A DNA stretch of 45,620 nt from an uncultured beta proteobacterium (GCA_903859155.1 CAIOLO010000016.1:1-45620), one strand, 5' to 3'; shown: positions 25,961 to 35,658, counted from the stretch's first letter. The notes: generated by a model from the sequence alone, not told the origin. Made by a program: numbers and translations.

Positions 25961-26079
25961 CGCCCTGGGGTATTATCGGTTTGCGGTTTTTGCTCGGACG
26001 GGGGCAGATACAGGGAGCCCTTGGTTCCGCAGCCCGCGAGAATCAGCAGGGCAAGCATCAAAGCCGCGATACGTCGCAT
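25957..26079 (-). CDS. lptM: small LptM-like lipoprotein (YifL family)
   Basis: A 40-residue lipoprotein. MRRIAALMLALLILAGCGTKGSLYLPP shows a positively charged start, a hydrophobic stretch and the lipobox LAGC, followed by the family's G-x-K-G-x-L-Y-x-P. In E. coli, LptM (YifL) assists oxidative maturation of the LptD LPS translocon in the outer membrane; here the name rests on sequence and on position between cyaY and lysA, which is the usual place. The mature peptide is only about 24 residues. It overlaps lysA by four bases and diverges from cyaY. Confidence 0.88.
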   Translation of the reverse strand: MRRIAALMLALLILAGCGTKGSLYLPPSEQKPQTDNTPGR

Positions 26080-26121
26080 GATCAGGTTCAGTCGTTTAAT
26101 GGAAGTTATCTTAGCACGCGT

Positions 26122-26448
26122 ATGAACGAGACCGAATTCATCAACGGCGCAAACGCGATGCTCGAAAACATCGCCACGGCCATCGATGCCGCCGAGCTCG
26201 ATTGCGATTGCGGATTCAAGGGCGAGGGTATTCTTGAAATCGAATTCGACAAGGGTTCGAAGGTAATCATCAACCGCAATACCCCGGCCAGGGAGATATG
26301 GCTGGCCGCTGTATCCGGGGGCTTCCACTTTCGTTGCGATGGCGAAAAATGGGTGGATACGCGTGATGGCATCGAACTGTCCCGGAGGCTTTCGCGCCTG
26401 TTGAGTAAATTGTCTGGGAAGGAAGTTTCGATCGACCCGCTGGCCTGA
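26122..26448 (+). CDS. cyaY: iron-sulfur assembly protein CyaY (bacterial frataxin)
   Basis: CyaY binds iron and modulates Fe-S cluster assembly on IscU/IscS in the cytoplasm. The 108-residue length is right. The acidic helix MNETEFINGANAMLENIATAIDAAE is followed by the beta-sheet signature VIINRNTPAREIWLAAVSGGFHFRCDG and a C-terminal helix SRRLSRLLSKLSG. ATG 26122 is chosen; the open frame extends upstream, but that part is intergenic. It is divergent from lptM-lysA and convergent with mrcA. Confidence 0.95.
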   Translation: MNETEFINGANAMLENIATAIDAAELDCDCGFKGEGILEIEFDKGSKVIINRNTPAREIWLAAVSGGFHFRCDGEKWVDTRDGIELSRRLSRLLSKLSGKEVSIDPLA

Positions 26449-26503
26449 TGCCGCGCTCGGGGCGAGGTCGCCGTCGAGCAGTCGATTGATTGTGGGTGCG
26501 CCA

Positions 26504-28795
26504 TCAAGGCGGTGTCTGCGGCGCTTCCTCGCGAAGCCCAGATTTCGGTTCGGCCGGTGCCGCCGGTGGCAGGTTTTCCTGGTAAAAGTACTCCATGCGG
26601 TTATCCGGCAGTTTGTTCCCGCTGTCGCTTACGGTCGCCGTGACGATGCCCTCGGGAACCGGCATATGGACTTCGGGCACGTCTTGGAGCGCCTTGGCCA
26701 TGTAGTCAATCCATATCGGCAAGGCGGCAACCGCACCGGTTTCGTTTCCTCCCAGTTTGTGTGGCTGGTCGAAACCAAGCCAGGCAATTGCGACGATCCC
26801 TGGTTGATAGCCGGTGAACCAGGCATCGACAAGGTCATTGGTTGTGCCGGTCTTGCCCGCAAGGTCCTTGCGTCCAAGGGAGTTGGCGCGCGCCGCGGTA
26901 CCGCGCCGCACCACGTCCTGAAGCATGCTGTCCATGAGAAAGGCATTGCGGGGATCGATGACGCGCAGGCTTGGATCCCCGGCGGGGACCGGCTGGCCTT
27001 CTGCCAGAACGTTGCCCCGATCGTCCACAATCCTCTGTATGACATAGGGCTCGATCTTGTATCCGCCGGTTGCGAATACGGTATAGGCGCGCGCCATCTG
27101 CCAGGGCGTTACGGACCCGGCGCCAAGGGCCATGGTCAGGTAAGGGGGGTGTTTGTCCGCATCGAATCCAAATCGCGAAATGTAGTCTTGAGCGTACTGC
27201 GTACCGATAGACTGCAAAATCCGGATGGCCACCATGTTTTTTGAGTGTGCCAGGGCGGTACGCATGCTGATGGGGCCATCGTATTTGCTGTCGTAATTTT
27301 TGGGTTCCCAGACCAGTCCGCCGGTGAGGAACGGGTCCACAACGACAGGCGCGTCGTTGATTATGGTTGCGGGCGTGAACCCCTTTTCCAGCGCCGCCGA
27401 GTAGATAAACGGCTTGAAGGAGGATCCCGGCTGACGCCAGGCCTGCGTGACGTGGTTGTACTTGTTCTGATTGAAGTCGAACCCCCCGATCAGCGCACGT
27501 ACGCTGCCGTCGTAGGAGTTGACCGAAATCAACGCCGTTTGAACCGCCGGCAGCTGTGCGATTGACCAGTGCTTCTTCTCGTCCTGCTGAATGCGGATTA
27601 TGGCGCCGCGGCGAATGCGCTTGCCCGGTGCGGTTTTTTCGTCTAGTGCGTGCGCCGCGAATTTGAGGCCATCCCCGGAAATTACGAAGGTTTCGCCCCG
27701 TCGCCAGACGCGCACCTCCTTGGCATTGGCCTCAACAACCACGGCCGCCAGCAGGTCGTCGCTGTCGCTGTATTCCTGCAGGGCATCGTCGTAGGCATCG
27801 TCACCCCCATTTTTGAGTTCAAAGAACCCTTCCGGGCCGCGGTAGCCATGACGACGGTCGTAATCAAGCACGCCTTTCCGCGATGCGGCATAGGCGGCGT
27901 TCTGGTCGGTTTTGCGAAGCGTGGTATAGACGCGAAATCCACGCGAATAGACTTCGTCAGGGTAACGCTCAAACAGCATTTGGCGCACCATTTCGGCCAC
28001 ATATTCGGCGTGAACCGGATATTCGACGCCCTCGCGCTTGACGACAATGGGCAACTTTTGCGCTTCGGCGAGCTGGGCTTCATTCAGATAACCCAGTTCG
28101 CGCATGCGCCGGAGCACGTATAGCTGCCGCTGCTTTGCCCGCGAAGGATTGACTACGGGGTTATAGGCCGATGGCGCTTTCGGCAATCCCGCCAGCACCG
28201 CAGCTTCGGCCGCCGTGAGTTTGTCCAGAGATTTTGCGAAATAGACCTGGGCCGCCGCGGCGAAGCCGTAGGCCCGCTGGCCGAGAAAAATCTGGTTGAT
28301 GTAAATCTCGAGAATCTGATTCTTGCTGAGGCCGGCCTCGATCTTGAAGGCCAAGAGGACCTCGTAGAGTTTTCGTGTGACCGTTTTCTCCCTGCTCAGG
28401 AAGAAATTGCGGGCAACCTGCATGGTGATGGTACTTGCGCCCTGCATCTTGCCGCCCTGGCTGAGATTGGAGTATGCCGCCCTCAGTACCCCTATGTAAT
28501 CGACGCCGGTATGCTGATAGAAACGCTCATCCTCGGCGGCGAGGATGGCCTGCTTGAGAACTTCCGGCACCGATTCGATCTTGACTACCGAGCGGCGTTC
28601 TTCGCCAAACTCGCCAATCAGTACGCCGTCGGCCGTATAGACGCGCAGGGGAATCTTCGGACGATAGTCCGTAAGTGATTCAATTGAAGGAAGATTTGGG
28701 TAGGCAAGGAGCAATGCGAATGCCCCGATCGCCGCCCCAATGATCCCGATTCCGGCTAGTACCGCTACCGGGAACGCGAGCCAGCGAAGCCACAT
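26504..28795 (-). CDS. mrcA: penicillin-binding protein 1A (bifunctional PG synthase)
   Basis: PBP1A polymerises and cross-links peptidoglycan. The 763-residue class A PBP has an N-terminal membrane anchor (about residues 5-30), a GT51 glycosyltransferase domain with the catalytic Glu in AAEDERFYQHTGVD and the GASTITMQVARN block, an OB-like insert, and a transpeptidase domain with SSFK (SxxK), SKN (SxN) and KTGTT. Length is typical of beta/gammaproteobacterial PBP1A. ATG 28795 lies about 20 bp from a predicted transcription start (TATAAT at 28828-28823). It is divergent from pilM, an arrangement typical of these bacteria. Confidence 0.97.
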   Translation of the reverse strand: MWLRWLAFPVAVLAGIGIIGAAIGAFALLLAYPNLPSIESLTDYRPKIPLRVYTADGVLIGEFGEERRSVVKIESVPEVLKQAILAAEDERFYQHTGVDYIGVLRAAYSNLSQGGKMQGASTITMQVARNFFLSREKTVTRKLYEVLLAFKIEAGLSKNQILEIYINQIFLGQRAYGFAAAAQVYFAKSLDKLTAAEAAVLAGLPKAPSAYNPVVNPSRAKQRQLYVLRRMRELGYLNEAQLAEAQKLPIVVKREGVEYPVHAEYVAEMVRQMLFERYPDEVYSRGFRVYTTLRKTDQNAAYAASRKGVLDYDRRHGYRGPEGFFELKNGGDDAYDDALQEYSDSDDLLAAVVVEANAKEVRVWRRGETFVISGDGLKFAAHALDEKTAPGKRIRRGAIIRIQQDEKKHWSIAQLPAVQTALISVNSYDGSVRALIGGFDFNQNKYNHVTQAWRQPGSSFKPFIYSAALEKGFTPATIINDAPVVVDPFLTGGLVWEPKNYDSKYDGPISMRTALAHSKNMVAIRILQSIGTQYAQDYISRFGFDADKHPPYLTMALGAGSVTPWQMARAYTVFATGGYKIEPYVIQRIVDDRGNVLAEGQPVPAGDPSLRVIDPRNAFLMDSMLQDVVRRGTAARANSLGRKDLAGKTGTTNDLVDAWFTGYQPGIVAIAWLGFDQPHKLGGNETGAVAALPIWIDYMAKALQDVPEVHMPVPEGIVTATVSDSGNKLPDNRMEYFYQENLPPAAPAEPKSGLREEAPQTPP

Positions 28796-28822
28796 TGGGT
28801 TTTATCCTGCTAGTGTCGGACT

Positions 28823-28828
28823 ATTATA
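28823..28828 (-). promoter_or_regulatory. -10 element of the mrcA promoter
   Basis: A perfect TATAAT on the minus strand, 28 bp before the mrcA ATG. The -35 region is poor (TTACGC at 18 bp), so the promoter call rests on the -10 box. Confidence 0.5.
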
Positions 28829-28872
28829 TAGTTGCATGCAGGTTAAGCGTAAGGGAGATTTTGGCATAGTGT

Positions 28873-28890
28873 TGTAAAAATTGCTTTACA
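28873..28890. promoter_or_regulatory. candidate operator in the mrcA-pilM divergent region
   Basis: TGTAAA-N6-TTTACA, a perfect inverted repeat of operator size, upstream of the pilM -35 and between the two divergent promoters. A dimeric regulator could bind here; which one is unknown. Confidence 0.35.
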
Positions 28891-28900
28891 GGATCAGGGG

Positions 28901-28930
28901 TTGCTATTAGGATTTAACGTGGATTATACT
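28901..28930 (+). promoter_or_regulatory. putative sigma-70 promoter of the pil operon
   Basis: TTGCTA (28901-28906), an 18-base spacer and TATACT (28925-28930; five of six -10 matches), about 40 bp before the pilM start. Confidence 0.5.
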
Positions 28931-28969
28931 TTCCTCGTCTAAGCGGGGATTTAAAAAGGGGAATCGGGC

Positions 28970-30052
28970 TTGGCGCTCTCATTGGACATCTTCAAGGCAA
29001 AGCTTCCGCCTTTGCTCGGCCTGGATATCAGTTCCTCTTCGGTGAAGATGGTGGAACTGGTCGACGCCGGCAAGGGTGCGATGCGTGTTGAGCGCTATTC
29101 CATCGAAGCGCTTCCCAAGGACGCGGTTGTCGACGGGAATATCGCCAATCTTGAGGCGGTCGTCGAATCGGTGCGACGCGGGTGGATAAAACTCGGCACC
29201 CGCACGAAAAATGTCGCCATGGCGCTGCCAACGGCGGCGGTCATCACCAAGGTCATCAACGTGCCTGCCGGGCTGCGGGAGGAGGAGCTGGAACTGCAGG
29301 TGGAAACCGAGGCGAACCAGTACATCCCGTTCGCTTTGGATGAAGTCAATCTTGATTTTCAGGTTATCGGTCCCGCCCCGTCGTCCCCTGAGGAGGCGCA
29401 GGTTCTGATCGCGGCGTCTAGAAAGGAAAAGGTTGAGGACCGGATCGCAGTGGCGGAAGCCGCCGGCCTCAAGGCGATGGTCATGGACATCGAAAACTAT
29501 GCCGTGCAGGCTTCTTTCGATCTCATCCGGAAGCAGTTTTCCGATGAGGGTAAGGATCAAAACGTGGCCCTGGTCGACGTCGGGGCGATTGTGATGAGCG
29601 TCATCATTTTGCGCAACGACCAGACCGTCTATACGCGCGAACAGGCCTTTGGCGGCAGCCAGTTGACCCAGGACATCATGCGTCAATACGGCATGAGTCT
29701 TGAAGAAGCCGAGGCAGCGAAGCGCTCCGGCGGCTTGCCGGAAAATTATGAGGCCGAAGTGTTGCAGCCGTTCATGGAGAACATTGCTCTCGAAATTCAA
29801 CGCGCCATGCAGTTCTTTTTTACGTCGACGCCCTTCACTTCGCTTGAGCACATCCTGCTGACCGGCGGCTCGGCGGTGATTCCCGGCCTGGAGGAGGTGG
29901 TTTCAACCCGCACACAGGTCAATACGTTGGTTGCCAACCCGTTTGCGAGCATGACTTATTCACCGAGGATTCAGCTCAAGCGTCTGGTGGCCGACGCGCC
30001 TTCGCTCATGGTCGCGTGTGGCCTGGCGATGAGGAGGTTTGACCCGATATGA
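28970..30052 (+). CDS. pilM: type IV pilus inner-membrane platform protein PilM
   Basis: PilM is a cytoplasmic actin-like ATPase-fold protein that binds the PilN N-terminus and links the pilus motors to the alignment complex. The 360-residue product has PPLLGLDISSSSVKMVEL (first phosphate loop), the 1C domain EEELELQVETEANQYIPFALDEVNLDFQVIG, NVALVDVGA (second loop) and ILLTGGSAVIPGLEE (adenosine site). The start is a TTG at 28970, with AAGGGG eight bases upstream; no ATG would keep the conserved N-terminus. Its stop overlaps the pilN ATG by four bases. Confidence 0.97.
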   Translation: MALSLDIFKAKLPPLLGLDISSSSVKMVELVDAGKGAMRVERYSIEALPKDAVVDGNIANLEAVVESVRRGWIKLGTRTKNVAMALPTAAVITKVINVPAGLREEELELQVETEANQYIPFALDEVNLDFQVIGPAPSSPEEAQVLIAASRKEKVEDRIAVAEAAGLKAMVMDIENYAVQASFDLIRKQFSDEGKDQNVALVDVGAIVMSVIILRNDQTVYTREQAFGGSQLTQDIMRQYGMSLEEAEAAKRSGGLPENYEAEVLQPFMENIALEIQRAMQFFFTSTPFTSLEHILLTGGSAVIPGLEEVVSTRTQVNTLVANPFASMTYSPRIQLKRLVADAPSLMVACGLAMRRFDPI

Positions 30053-30657
30053 TCCGCGTAAATCTATTGCCATGGCGCGCCGAGCGCCGCATGGTGCAGC
30101 GCAAGCATCTGGGGGTGCTTGCTGGCGGCGTAGCGGTGATTGCCGCAGGTATCATCGTTGCGGTGCATGGCGTCATAGGTGGCTACATCGCAGTGCAGGA
30201 AGGTCGCAATGAATACTTAAAGGGCGAGAACACGCGTCTGGACAAGGAAATAGAAGAGATCAAGAAGCTGCGGGACGAGATCGCCGCGCTGCTGGCGAGA
30301 AAACAGGTCATTGAGAGACTGCAGGCCGACCGCTCGCAAGTGGTCAATTTGCTCGACCAACTGGTGCGGCAAACTCCTGACGGGGTATATCTGAAGTCGC
30401 TGAGACAGACCGGATTGGGCGTGAATCTGGTCGGGTATGCGCAATCCAACGCTCGTGTTTCGACGCTGATGCGCAATTTCGGTGCCTCGCCGCATCTTGA
30501 AAATCCGGAGTTGGTTGAGATCCGGTCCGCGACAGTCAACGGCAAGCGTGTTTCTGAATTCACCATGAATGTCCGTCTCAAGCAGACCGCGACCGATGAT
30601 GCGGCGAAATCGGCAAAAGGCGCACCTGCCAAGGCCGATGCGGACAAGAAGGGGTAA
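30049..30657 (+). CDS. pilN: type IV pilus assembly protein PilN
   Basis: PilN is a bitopic inner-membrane protein. Its short cytoplasmic N-terminus IRVNLLPWRAERR carries the INLLP-type motif that docks into PilM. A membrane helix follows (about residues 20-45), then a coiled-coil stretch rich in Glu/Lys (EIEEIKKLRDEIAALLARK) and a periplasmic ferredoxin-like domain that pairs with PilO. The 202-residue length is normal, with an Ala/Lys-rich tail. The ATG overlaps the pilM stop codon. Confidence 0.97.
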   Translation: MIRVNLLPWRAERRMVQRKHLGVLAGGVAVIAAGIIVAVHGVIGGYIAVQEGRNEYLKGENTRLDKEIEEIKKLRDEIAALLARKQVIERLQADRSQVVNLLDQLVRQTPDGVYLKSLRQTGLGVNLVGYAQSNARVSTLMRNFGASPHLENPELVEIRSATVNGKRVSEFTMNVRLKQTATDDAAKSAKGAPAKADADKKG

Positions 30658-30663
30658 TCGACA

Positions 30664-31302
30664 ATGAAACAATTGCTTACCCAGTTTCAGAATCTCAATT
30701 GGCGTGACCCCGGCACTTGGCCGCCCTTGCCCAAGGCGCTGGCTTTGTTGGTCCTGCTGATCGCAATTCTGGTGGGCGGGTTCGTGCTTGACCTGCAGGG
30801 CCAGCTGGATGCTCTGGATGCCGGCGTCAGCCAGGAGACCAAGCTCAAAGACGATTACAAGAACAAGAAGCAGCAATCCATCAATCTTGACCTGTACCGG
30901 CAGCAACTGAGGGAAATAGACAGTTCGTTCGGCGCTTTGCTGAAGCAATTGCCCAACCGGTCACAAATGGATGCGTTGCTGGTGGATATCAATCAGGCCG
31001 GTCTGGGGCGCGGCCTTCAGTTCGACCTGTTCAAGCCGGCAGCCCAGGAATCGGCAAAGGATTTTTATGCCGAGTTGCCCATACAGCTTAAAGTCGTCGG
31101 TACCTACCACGACATGGGGCAGTTTGCAGCCGATATCAGCCAGCTGCCCCGGATTGTCACGCTCAACGATATTTCGCTTACGGCCGCCAAGGACTCCCTC
31201 ACCATGGATGCCACTGCCAAGACCTTTCGTTACCTGGACGACGAAGAGGTTTCCGCGCAACGGCGCGCGGCGGCGAAATCCGGGAAGGCAGGCAAGAAAT
31301 GA
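30664..31302 (+). CDS. pilO: type IV pilus assembly protein PilO
   Basis: PilO forms a heterodimer with PilN in the inner membrane and helps carry the pilus through the periplasm. The 212-residue protein has one membrane helix (ALALLVLLIAILVGGFVLD, about residues 25-43), a periplasmic coiled coil and a ferredoxin-like domain with FQFDLF-type (here LQFDLFKPA) and PIQLKVVGTYHDMGQFAADISQLPRI, the usual PilO block. It starts 6 bp after pilN with AAGGGG upstream and ends overlapping pilP (ATGA). Confidence 0.96.
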   Translation: MKQLLTQFQNLNWRDPGTWPPLPKALALLVLLIAILVGGFVLDLQGQLDALDAGVSQETKLKDDYKNKKQQSINLDLYRQQLREIDSSFGALLKQLPNRSQMDALLVDINQAGLGRGLQFDLFKPAAQESAKDFYAELPIQLKVVGTYHDMGQFAADISQLPRIVTLNDISLTAAKDSLTMDATAKTFRYLDDEEVSAQRRAAAKSGKAGKK

Positions 31303-31817
31303 GAGCTGCAATAGTGTTGGCAACACTTCTCCTTGCAGCGTGCGGCGGTGAGCAATACGGCGACCTCAAGGAAGAATTGAACGCACTGACCAAGGACATG
31401 CGGGGAGCGGTGGCCCCCTTGCCGGTGGTAAAGCCTTATGAGCCGGTCCCTTATCAGGGGGCGGATCTTCAGGATCCGTTTGGCCCCGGCAAGATCGAAC
31501 TGGTGACTCGCGGGGCCGGAACCAGCGCCAGCAAGCTGCGGCCCGATGAGAGCCGGCCCAAGGAACCCTTGGAGGCGTTCGCGATGGAATCGCTGAAAAT
31601 GGTCGGAACGCTCCAGCAGGGCAAGGAGATTTTCGCGTTGATCCGGGCTGATGTGAGCCTATATCGCATCAAGGCGGGAAATTACCTGGGCCAGAACTTT
31701 GGCTTGGTCACCGGAGTGTCCGAAAGCGAAGTCAAAGTGCGCGAGCTGGTTCAAGACGCGAGTGGCGACTGGGCCGAGAGGCTTGGCGCAATCCAATTGC
31801 AGGAGGCTGGAAAATGA
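31299..31817 (+). CDS. pilP: type IV pilus lipoprotein PilP
   Basis: PilP is an inner-membrane lipoprotein that connects PilN/PilO with the secretin PilQ. The 172-residue protein has a lipobox (LLLAACGG, Cys at 15), a flexible Pro-rich middle (YEPVPYQGADLQDPFGPGK) and a C-terminal beta-domain with MVGTLQQGKEIFALIRAD, YRIKAGNYLGQNFGLVTGVSE, as in the family. It overlaps both neighbours by four bases, which fits strict co-translation of the complex. Confidence 0.96.
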   Translation: MRAAIVLATLLLAACGGEQYGDLKEELNALTKDMRGAVAPLPVVKPYEPVPYQGADLQDPFGPGKIELVTRGAGTSASKLRPDESRPKEPLEAFAMESLKMVGTLQQGKEIFALIRADVSLYRIKAGNYLGQNFGLVTGVSESEVKVRELVQDASGDWAERLGAIQLQEAGK

Positions 31818-33955
31818 ATTCCCTTTTTAATCGATTGCTCGGTGGCACCTTAGCGGTGGCACTGCTCATTTTGTCCGGTGCCGGGTTCGCGCAGAACGCA
31901 ATTGAGGGATTCAATGTGACCCAGCAAGGCGGGCAAACCTTGGTGCAAATCACAACCAAGACCCCGTTGCGCGCGGCGCCCGCCAACTTTACCGTTGCGA
32001 ATCCGGCGCGGATTGCTTTTGACTTCCCCAGTACCGTCAATAGTTTGGGAAAAAACAGCCAGGACATCAGTCAGGGCGATCTGCGTTCAATGAACGTGGT
32101 TCAGGTGGGCGACCGCACTCGTATCGTGCTCAATCTGCGCAACATGGTTCAGCACGAAGCGCGAATCGATGGGCGGAATCTGATTATCGCGCTGACGCCG
32201 ACACCCGCAGGCGTGGCTTCTGCTTCCGGGGCCTCGCGATTTGCGGAAGGCAGCACGGATACGAAGCATGGAATAAAGGACATCGTATTCCGTCGCGGGC
32301 GCGATGGCGAAGGGCGAATCATCGTTGATCTATCCGATACAAAAACCGGCATAGACATACGTCAGCAGGGCCAGTCGCTGGTCATTGAGTTTCTCAAGTC
32401 GAGCTTGCCGGATAACCTGCGCAAGAGGCTCGATGTCGTTGATTTTGCGACGCCAGTCCAGATTGTCAGCACGTTTCCGCAGGGTGAAAACGTGCGCATG
32501 GTCATCGAACCCCGTGGCGTCTGGGAGCACAACGCCTACCAGAGCGACACCCAGTTTGTGGTGGAAGTGAAAGCCGTCCAGGTTGATCCGAACAAACTTG
32601 TGCAGGGATCACGAACCGGATACATAGGCGAAAAGTTATCGCTGAATTTTCAGAATATCGAGGTGCGAAGCGTCCTTAACGTGATTGCCGATTTCACCGA
32701 CCTCAACATCATTACCAGCGATACCGTTTCTGGCAACCTCACCTTGCGCCTCAAGGATGTACCCTGGGATCAGGCGTTGGATATCATTCTGCAGACCCGT
32801 GGTCTGGATCAGCGCAAGAATGGCAGCGTTGTGTGGATCGCGCCAAGGGATGAACTGGCGACCAAAGAAAAGCTCGCTCTTGAATCAAGGCAGCAGATCA
32901 ACGAGCTTGAGCCGGTACGAACCGAAAGTTTTCAGCTGAATTATGCCAAGGCAGACACCATTTCCAAGATTCTGTCCGACGACAAGCAGCGCATCCTCTC
33001 CAAGCGAGGCAGCTCCGTAGTGGACCCACGCACCAACCAGCTGTTCGTGCAGGATGTCTCGGTTCGCCTGGAGGAAGTCAGGCGGCTGATCAGCAAGCTG
33101 GATGTTCCGGTGCGCCAAGTGCTGATCGAGGCCCGCATCGTCGAGGCAACCGATACCTTCAGCAAAAACCTGGGAACGCGCCTGGGATTTGGGCGAGATA
33201 TCCGGGGAGCTGGCGGGGTCGTGAATCAGGGGACGCGGGTACTGGGCGATTCGAGCGTGCAGTACAACATCGGCGCCGGCTTGGCACCCACGGGGCAGGT
33301 CACCGGTTTGGTTGCCGGTACCCCAAATTTTACCGGGACGTCCAATGCGGAAACGATGCAGAACGTAAACCTGCCGGCCTCAGGTCTGGGCGGATTCGGA
33401 GCGGGGGCATTCTCGCTGATCCTGTTTAACGCCAACAAGTCGCGCTTCCTATCGCTCGAGCTCACGGCTCTGGAATCGGATGGGAAGGGAAAGATCGTTT
33501 CCAGCCCGAGAGTCTTGACGGCCGATAACGTGGAAGCGCTCATCGAGCAAGGGACCGAGCTTCCCTACCAGCAAGCGTCCTCGAGCGGCGCCACCTCCAT
33601 TTCATTCCGCAAGGCGAATCTTGCACTCAGGGTCAAACCGCAGATTACGCCGGATGGAAATATCATCATGACCCTGGATGTAAACAAGGACTCCGTCGGA
33701 CAGGTAACCACTGCGGGTTTCGCCATCGACACTAAACACGTCAAGACAGAAGTGCTGGTCGAGAACGGTGGCACGGTGGTAATTGGCGGAATTTATACGC
33801 AGGACACGCGCAACACCACCGTCAAGATTCCGCTGTTCGGTGATATTCCCGTGGTTGGGCAGTTATTCAGGAACAATCAGCGCTCCGATGCAAAAACCGA
33901 GTTGTTGGTTTTCATTACGCCGCGTATTGCTTCGGACCGACTGGGTCAGCGTTGA
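31814..33955 (+). CDS. pilQ: type IV pilus secretin PilQ
   Basis: PilQ forms the outer-membrane ring through which type IV pili pass. The 713-residue product has a signal peptide (LLGGTLAVALLILSGAGFAQ), two AMIN domains that hold peptidoglycan (about residues 30-120 and 150-250), N0/N1 domains (GEKLSLNFQNIEVRSVLNVIADFT; EPVRTESFQLNYAKAD) and a C-terminal secretin domain with VPVRQVLIEARIVEA, SSPRVLTADNVEALIEQG and VVIGGIYTQDTRNTTVKIPLFGDIPVVGQLFRN. ATG overlaps the pilP stop by four bases. The aroK gene follows after 108 bp. Confidence 0.97.
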   Translation: MNSLFNRLLGGTLAVALLILSGAGFAQNAIEGFNVTQQGGQTLVQITTKTPLRAAPANFTVANPARIAFDFPSTVNSLGKNSQDISQGDLRSMNVVQVGDRTRIVLNLRNMVQHEARIDGRNLIIALTPTPAGVASASGASRFAEGSTDTKHGIKDIVFRRGRDGEGRIIVDLSDTKTGIDIRQQGQSLVIEFLKSSLPDNLRKRLDVVDFATPVQIVSTFPQGENVRMVIEPRGVWEHNAYQSDTQFVVEVKAVQVDPNKLVQGSRTGYIGEKLSLNFQNIEVRSVLNVIADFTDLNIITSDTVSGNLTLRLKDVPWDQALDIILQTRGLDQRKNGSVVWIAPRDELATKEKLALESRQQINELEPVRTESFQLNYAKADTISKILSDDKQRILSKRGSSVVDPRTNQLFVQDVSVRLEEVRRLISKLDVPVRQVLIEARIVEATDTFSKNLGTRLGFGRDIRGAGGVVNQGTRVLGDSSVQYNIGAGLAPTGQVTGLVAGTPNFTGTSNAETMQNVNLPASGLGGFGAGAFSLILFNANKSRFLSLELTALESDGKGKIVSSPRVLTADNVEALIEQGTELPYQQASSSGATSISFRKANLALRVKPQITPDGNIIMTLDVNKDSVGQVTTAGFAIDTKHVKTEVLVENGGTVVIGGIYTQDTRNTTVKIPLFGDIPVVGQLFRNNQRSDAKTELLVFITPRIASDRLGQR

Positions 33956-34063
33956 TCAAACGAGGACGGCGCCACCGGAAGCAGTGGTCGCGGTGACCAA
34001 GGGCCGATTCTCCCCCTAAAAAATCCTTTCCCGATTCAGGGGCGGGATTGATGAATTTGGCCA

Positions 34064-34597
34064 GTGAGAAACTCCAACAACATTTTTCTTGTCGGTCTCA
34101 TGGGTGCCGGCAAGACTACAGTTGGCCGAAGCCTTGCCAGGCGGCTTTCGAAAGTCTTTCTGGACACCGATCATGAAATTGAGGATCGAACCGGGGTTCG
34201 TGTATCGGTAATTTTTGAAATTGAGGGAGAAGAAGGATTCCGCAAGCGTGAAGCCGAAGCTTTGACGCGCGTGGCCCGCCTCGATAATATCGTCCTGGCG
34301 ACCGGTGGCGGAGTTGTCCTCGATCCGAAAAACCGAGAGGTCTTGAAAGGGCAGGGCTGCGTTGTCTATCTGCACGCCCGCCCGCCAGAACTTGCGAAGA
34401 GGCTAGGAAAGGACAAATCCCGGCCATTGCTTCAAGGAATCGACCCGCTTGTGCGGCTGCAAGAGTTGTACGAACTTCGCGATCCACTCTATCGCGAAGT
34501 GGCGGACCTTGTTGTTGACACGGGTCGCCAAAGCGTGAATACCTTACTGGGGCATTTGCTCCTTCGTCTGGGGTCAGAATGCAAACCTATACCGTAG
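34064..34597 (+). CDS. aroK: shikimate kinase
   Basis: AroK phosphorylates shikimate at the 3-OH with ATP (chorismate pathway, cytoplasm). The 177-residue product has the P-loop GLMGAGKTT, the shikimate-binding Asp of DTDHEIE, Arg of [10 protein letters not shown], the GGG motif LATGGGVVL and the lid with KDKSRPLL. The only usable start is GTG 34064, because a stop lies four codons upstream in frame and the ATG at 34051 is out of frame. The end overlaps aroB by 19 bases. Linkage pilQ-aroK-aroB is a known proteobacterial order. Confidence 0.97.
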   Translation: MRNSNNIFLVGLMGAGKTTVGRSLARRLSKVFLDTDHEIEDRTGVRVSVIFEIEGEEGFRKREAEALTRVARLDNIVLATGGGVVLDPKNREVLKGQGCVVYLHARPPELAKRLGKDKSRPLLQGIDPLVRLQELYELRDPLYREVADLVVDTGRQSVNTLLGHLLLRLGSECKPIP

Positions 34598-35658
34598 CGC
34601 TCGGGGACAGGTCATATCCAATATATATTGGGACTGGCCTGCTTTCGAATGTGGAACTGATTCTTCCTCATTTGCCGCAAAAACGCGTTGCGTTGATAAC
34701 CAACGAGATTGTGGCGCCACTTTATCTGGAAAAGTTTCGTGGCGCTCTTGAACAGGCTGGCGTCAAGGTGGTACAGGTGGTACTCCCTGATGGTGAAAAA
34801 TACAAAAGTTGGGCGACACTCAACACCATCTACGACGCCCTGCTCGCATCGCATTGCGAGCGCGGAACTTCCATCGTCGCGCTCGGGGGTGGTGTTGTCG
34901 GGGATATCTCGGGCTTTGCCGCGGCAACCTATCAGCGTGGCGTTCCTTTCATTCAGGTGCCGACAACGCTGTTGGCTCAGGTTGACTCGTCCATAGGTGG
35001 GAAAACAGCAATCAATCATCCACTTGGCAAGAACATGATTGGTGCGTTCTACCAGCCCCGGGTGGTGGTCTCGGATATGCAAACCCTGTTGAGCCTGCCT
35101 GAACGGGAGTTGAAAGCGGGATTGGCCGAAATAATCAAACATGGATTGATCAGGGACGAAAGCTTCTTTTCCTGGCTCGAGGTGAATATCGAACGAATAC
35201 TTGCACGCGAAATGGATGCTTTGGCGCACGCGGTATTCCGTTCATGCGAAATCAAAGGAGCCGTGGTGGTTAGTGACGAACGCGAACTGGGGGAGCGCGC
35301 GTTGCTTAACTTCGGCCATACTTTCGGACACGCAATAGAAAATGAATTTGGCTATGGCACCTGGTTGCATGGGGAAGCGGTCGCTACTGGCATGGCGCTT
35401 GCTTGCGACCTTTCTGTGCAAATGGGAATGCTCGGGAAATCTGATTCGGACCGCGTGTGCAAGCTGTTGGTCCGCGCCGGACTTCCTATTGAAGTAAAAG
35501 GCGTTGCACCAGAACGTTTGCGAGCTTTAATGAGCGTGGACAAGAAGGCCAGGGACGGGAAGCTTCACTTTATCCTGTTGGAGCGCATTGGCTCCGCGCG
35601 AATCCGGGCAGATGTATCTCCTTCGGCCCTTGATCGGACATTGGCACAGGTTTTCTAG
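34579..35658 (+). CDS. aroB: 3-dehydroquinate synthase
   Basis: AroB cyclises DAHP to 3-dehydroquinate with NAD and a divalent metal, the second shikimate-pathway step. The 359-residue protein has [11 protein letters not shown], the [13 protein letters not shown] dinucleotide motif, [30 protein letters not shown] (substrate/NAD site), [15 protein letters not shown], and the metal His region [30 protein letters not shown]. All three metal ligands (Glu, His, His) are in place. It starts within the end of aroK. A hairpin lies 34 bp after its stop. Confidence 0.98.
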   Translation: MQTYTVALGDRSYPIYIGTGLLSNVELILPHLPQKRVALITNEIVAPLYLEKFRGALEQAGVKVVQVVLPDGEKYKSWATLNTIYDALLASHCERGTSIVALGGGVVGDISGFAAATYQRGVPFIQVPTTLLAQVDSSIGGKTAINHPLGKNMIGAFYQPRVVVSDMQTLLSLPERELKAGLAEIIKHGLIRDESFFSWLEVNIERILAREMDALAHAVFRSCEIKGAVVVSDERELGERALLNFGHTFGHAIENEFGYGTWLHGEAVATGMALACDLSVQMGMLGKSDSDRVCKLLVRAGLPIEVKGVAPERLRALMSVDKKARDGKLHFILLERIGSARIRADVSPSALDRTLAQVF

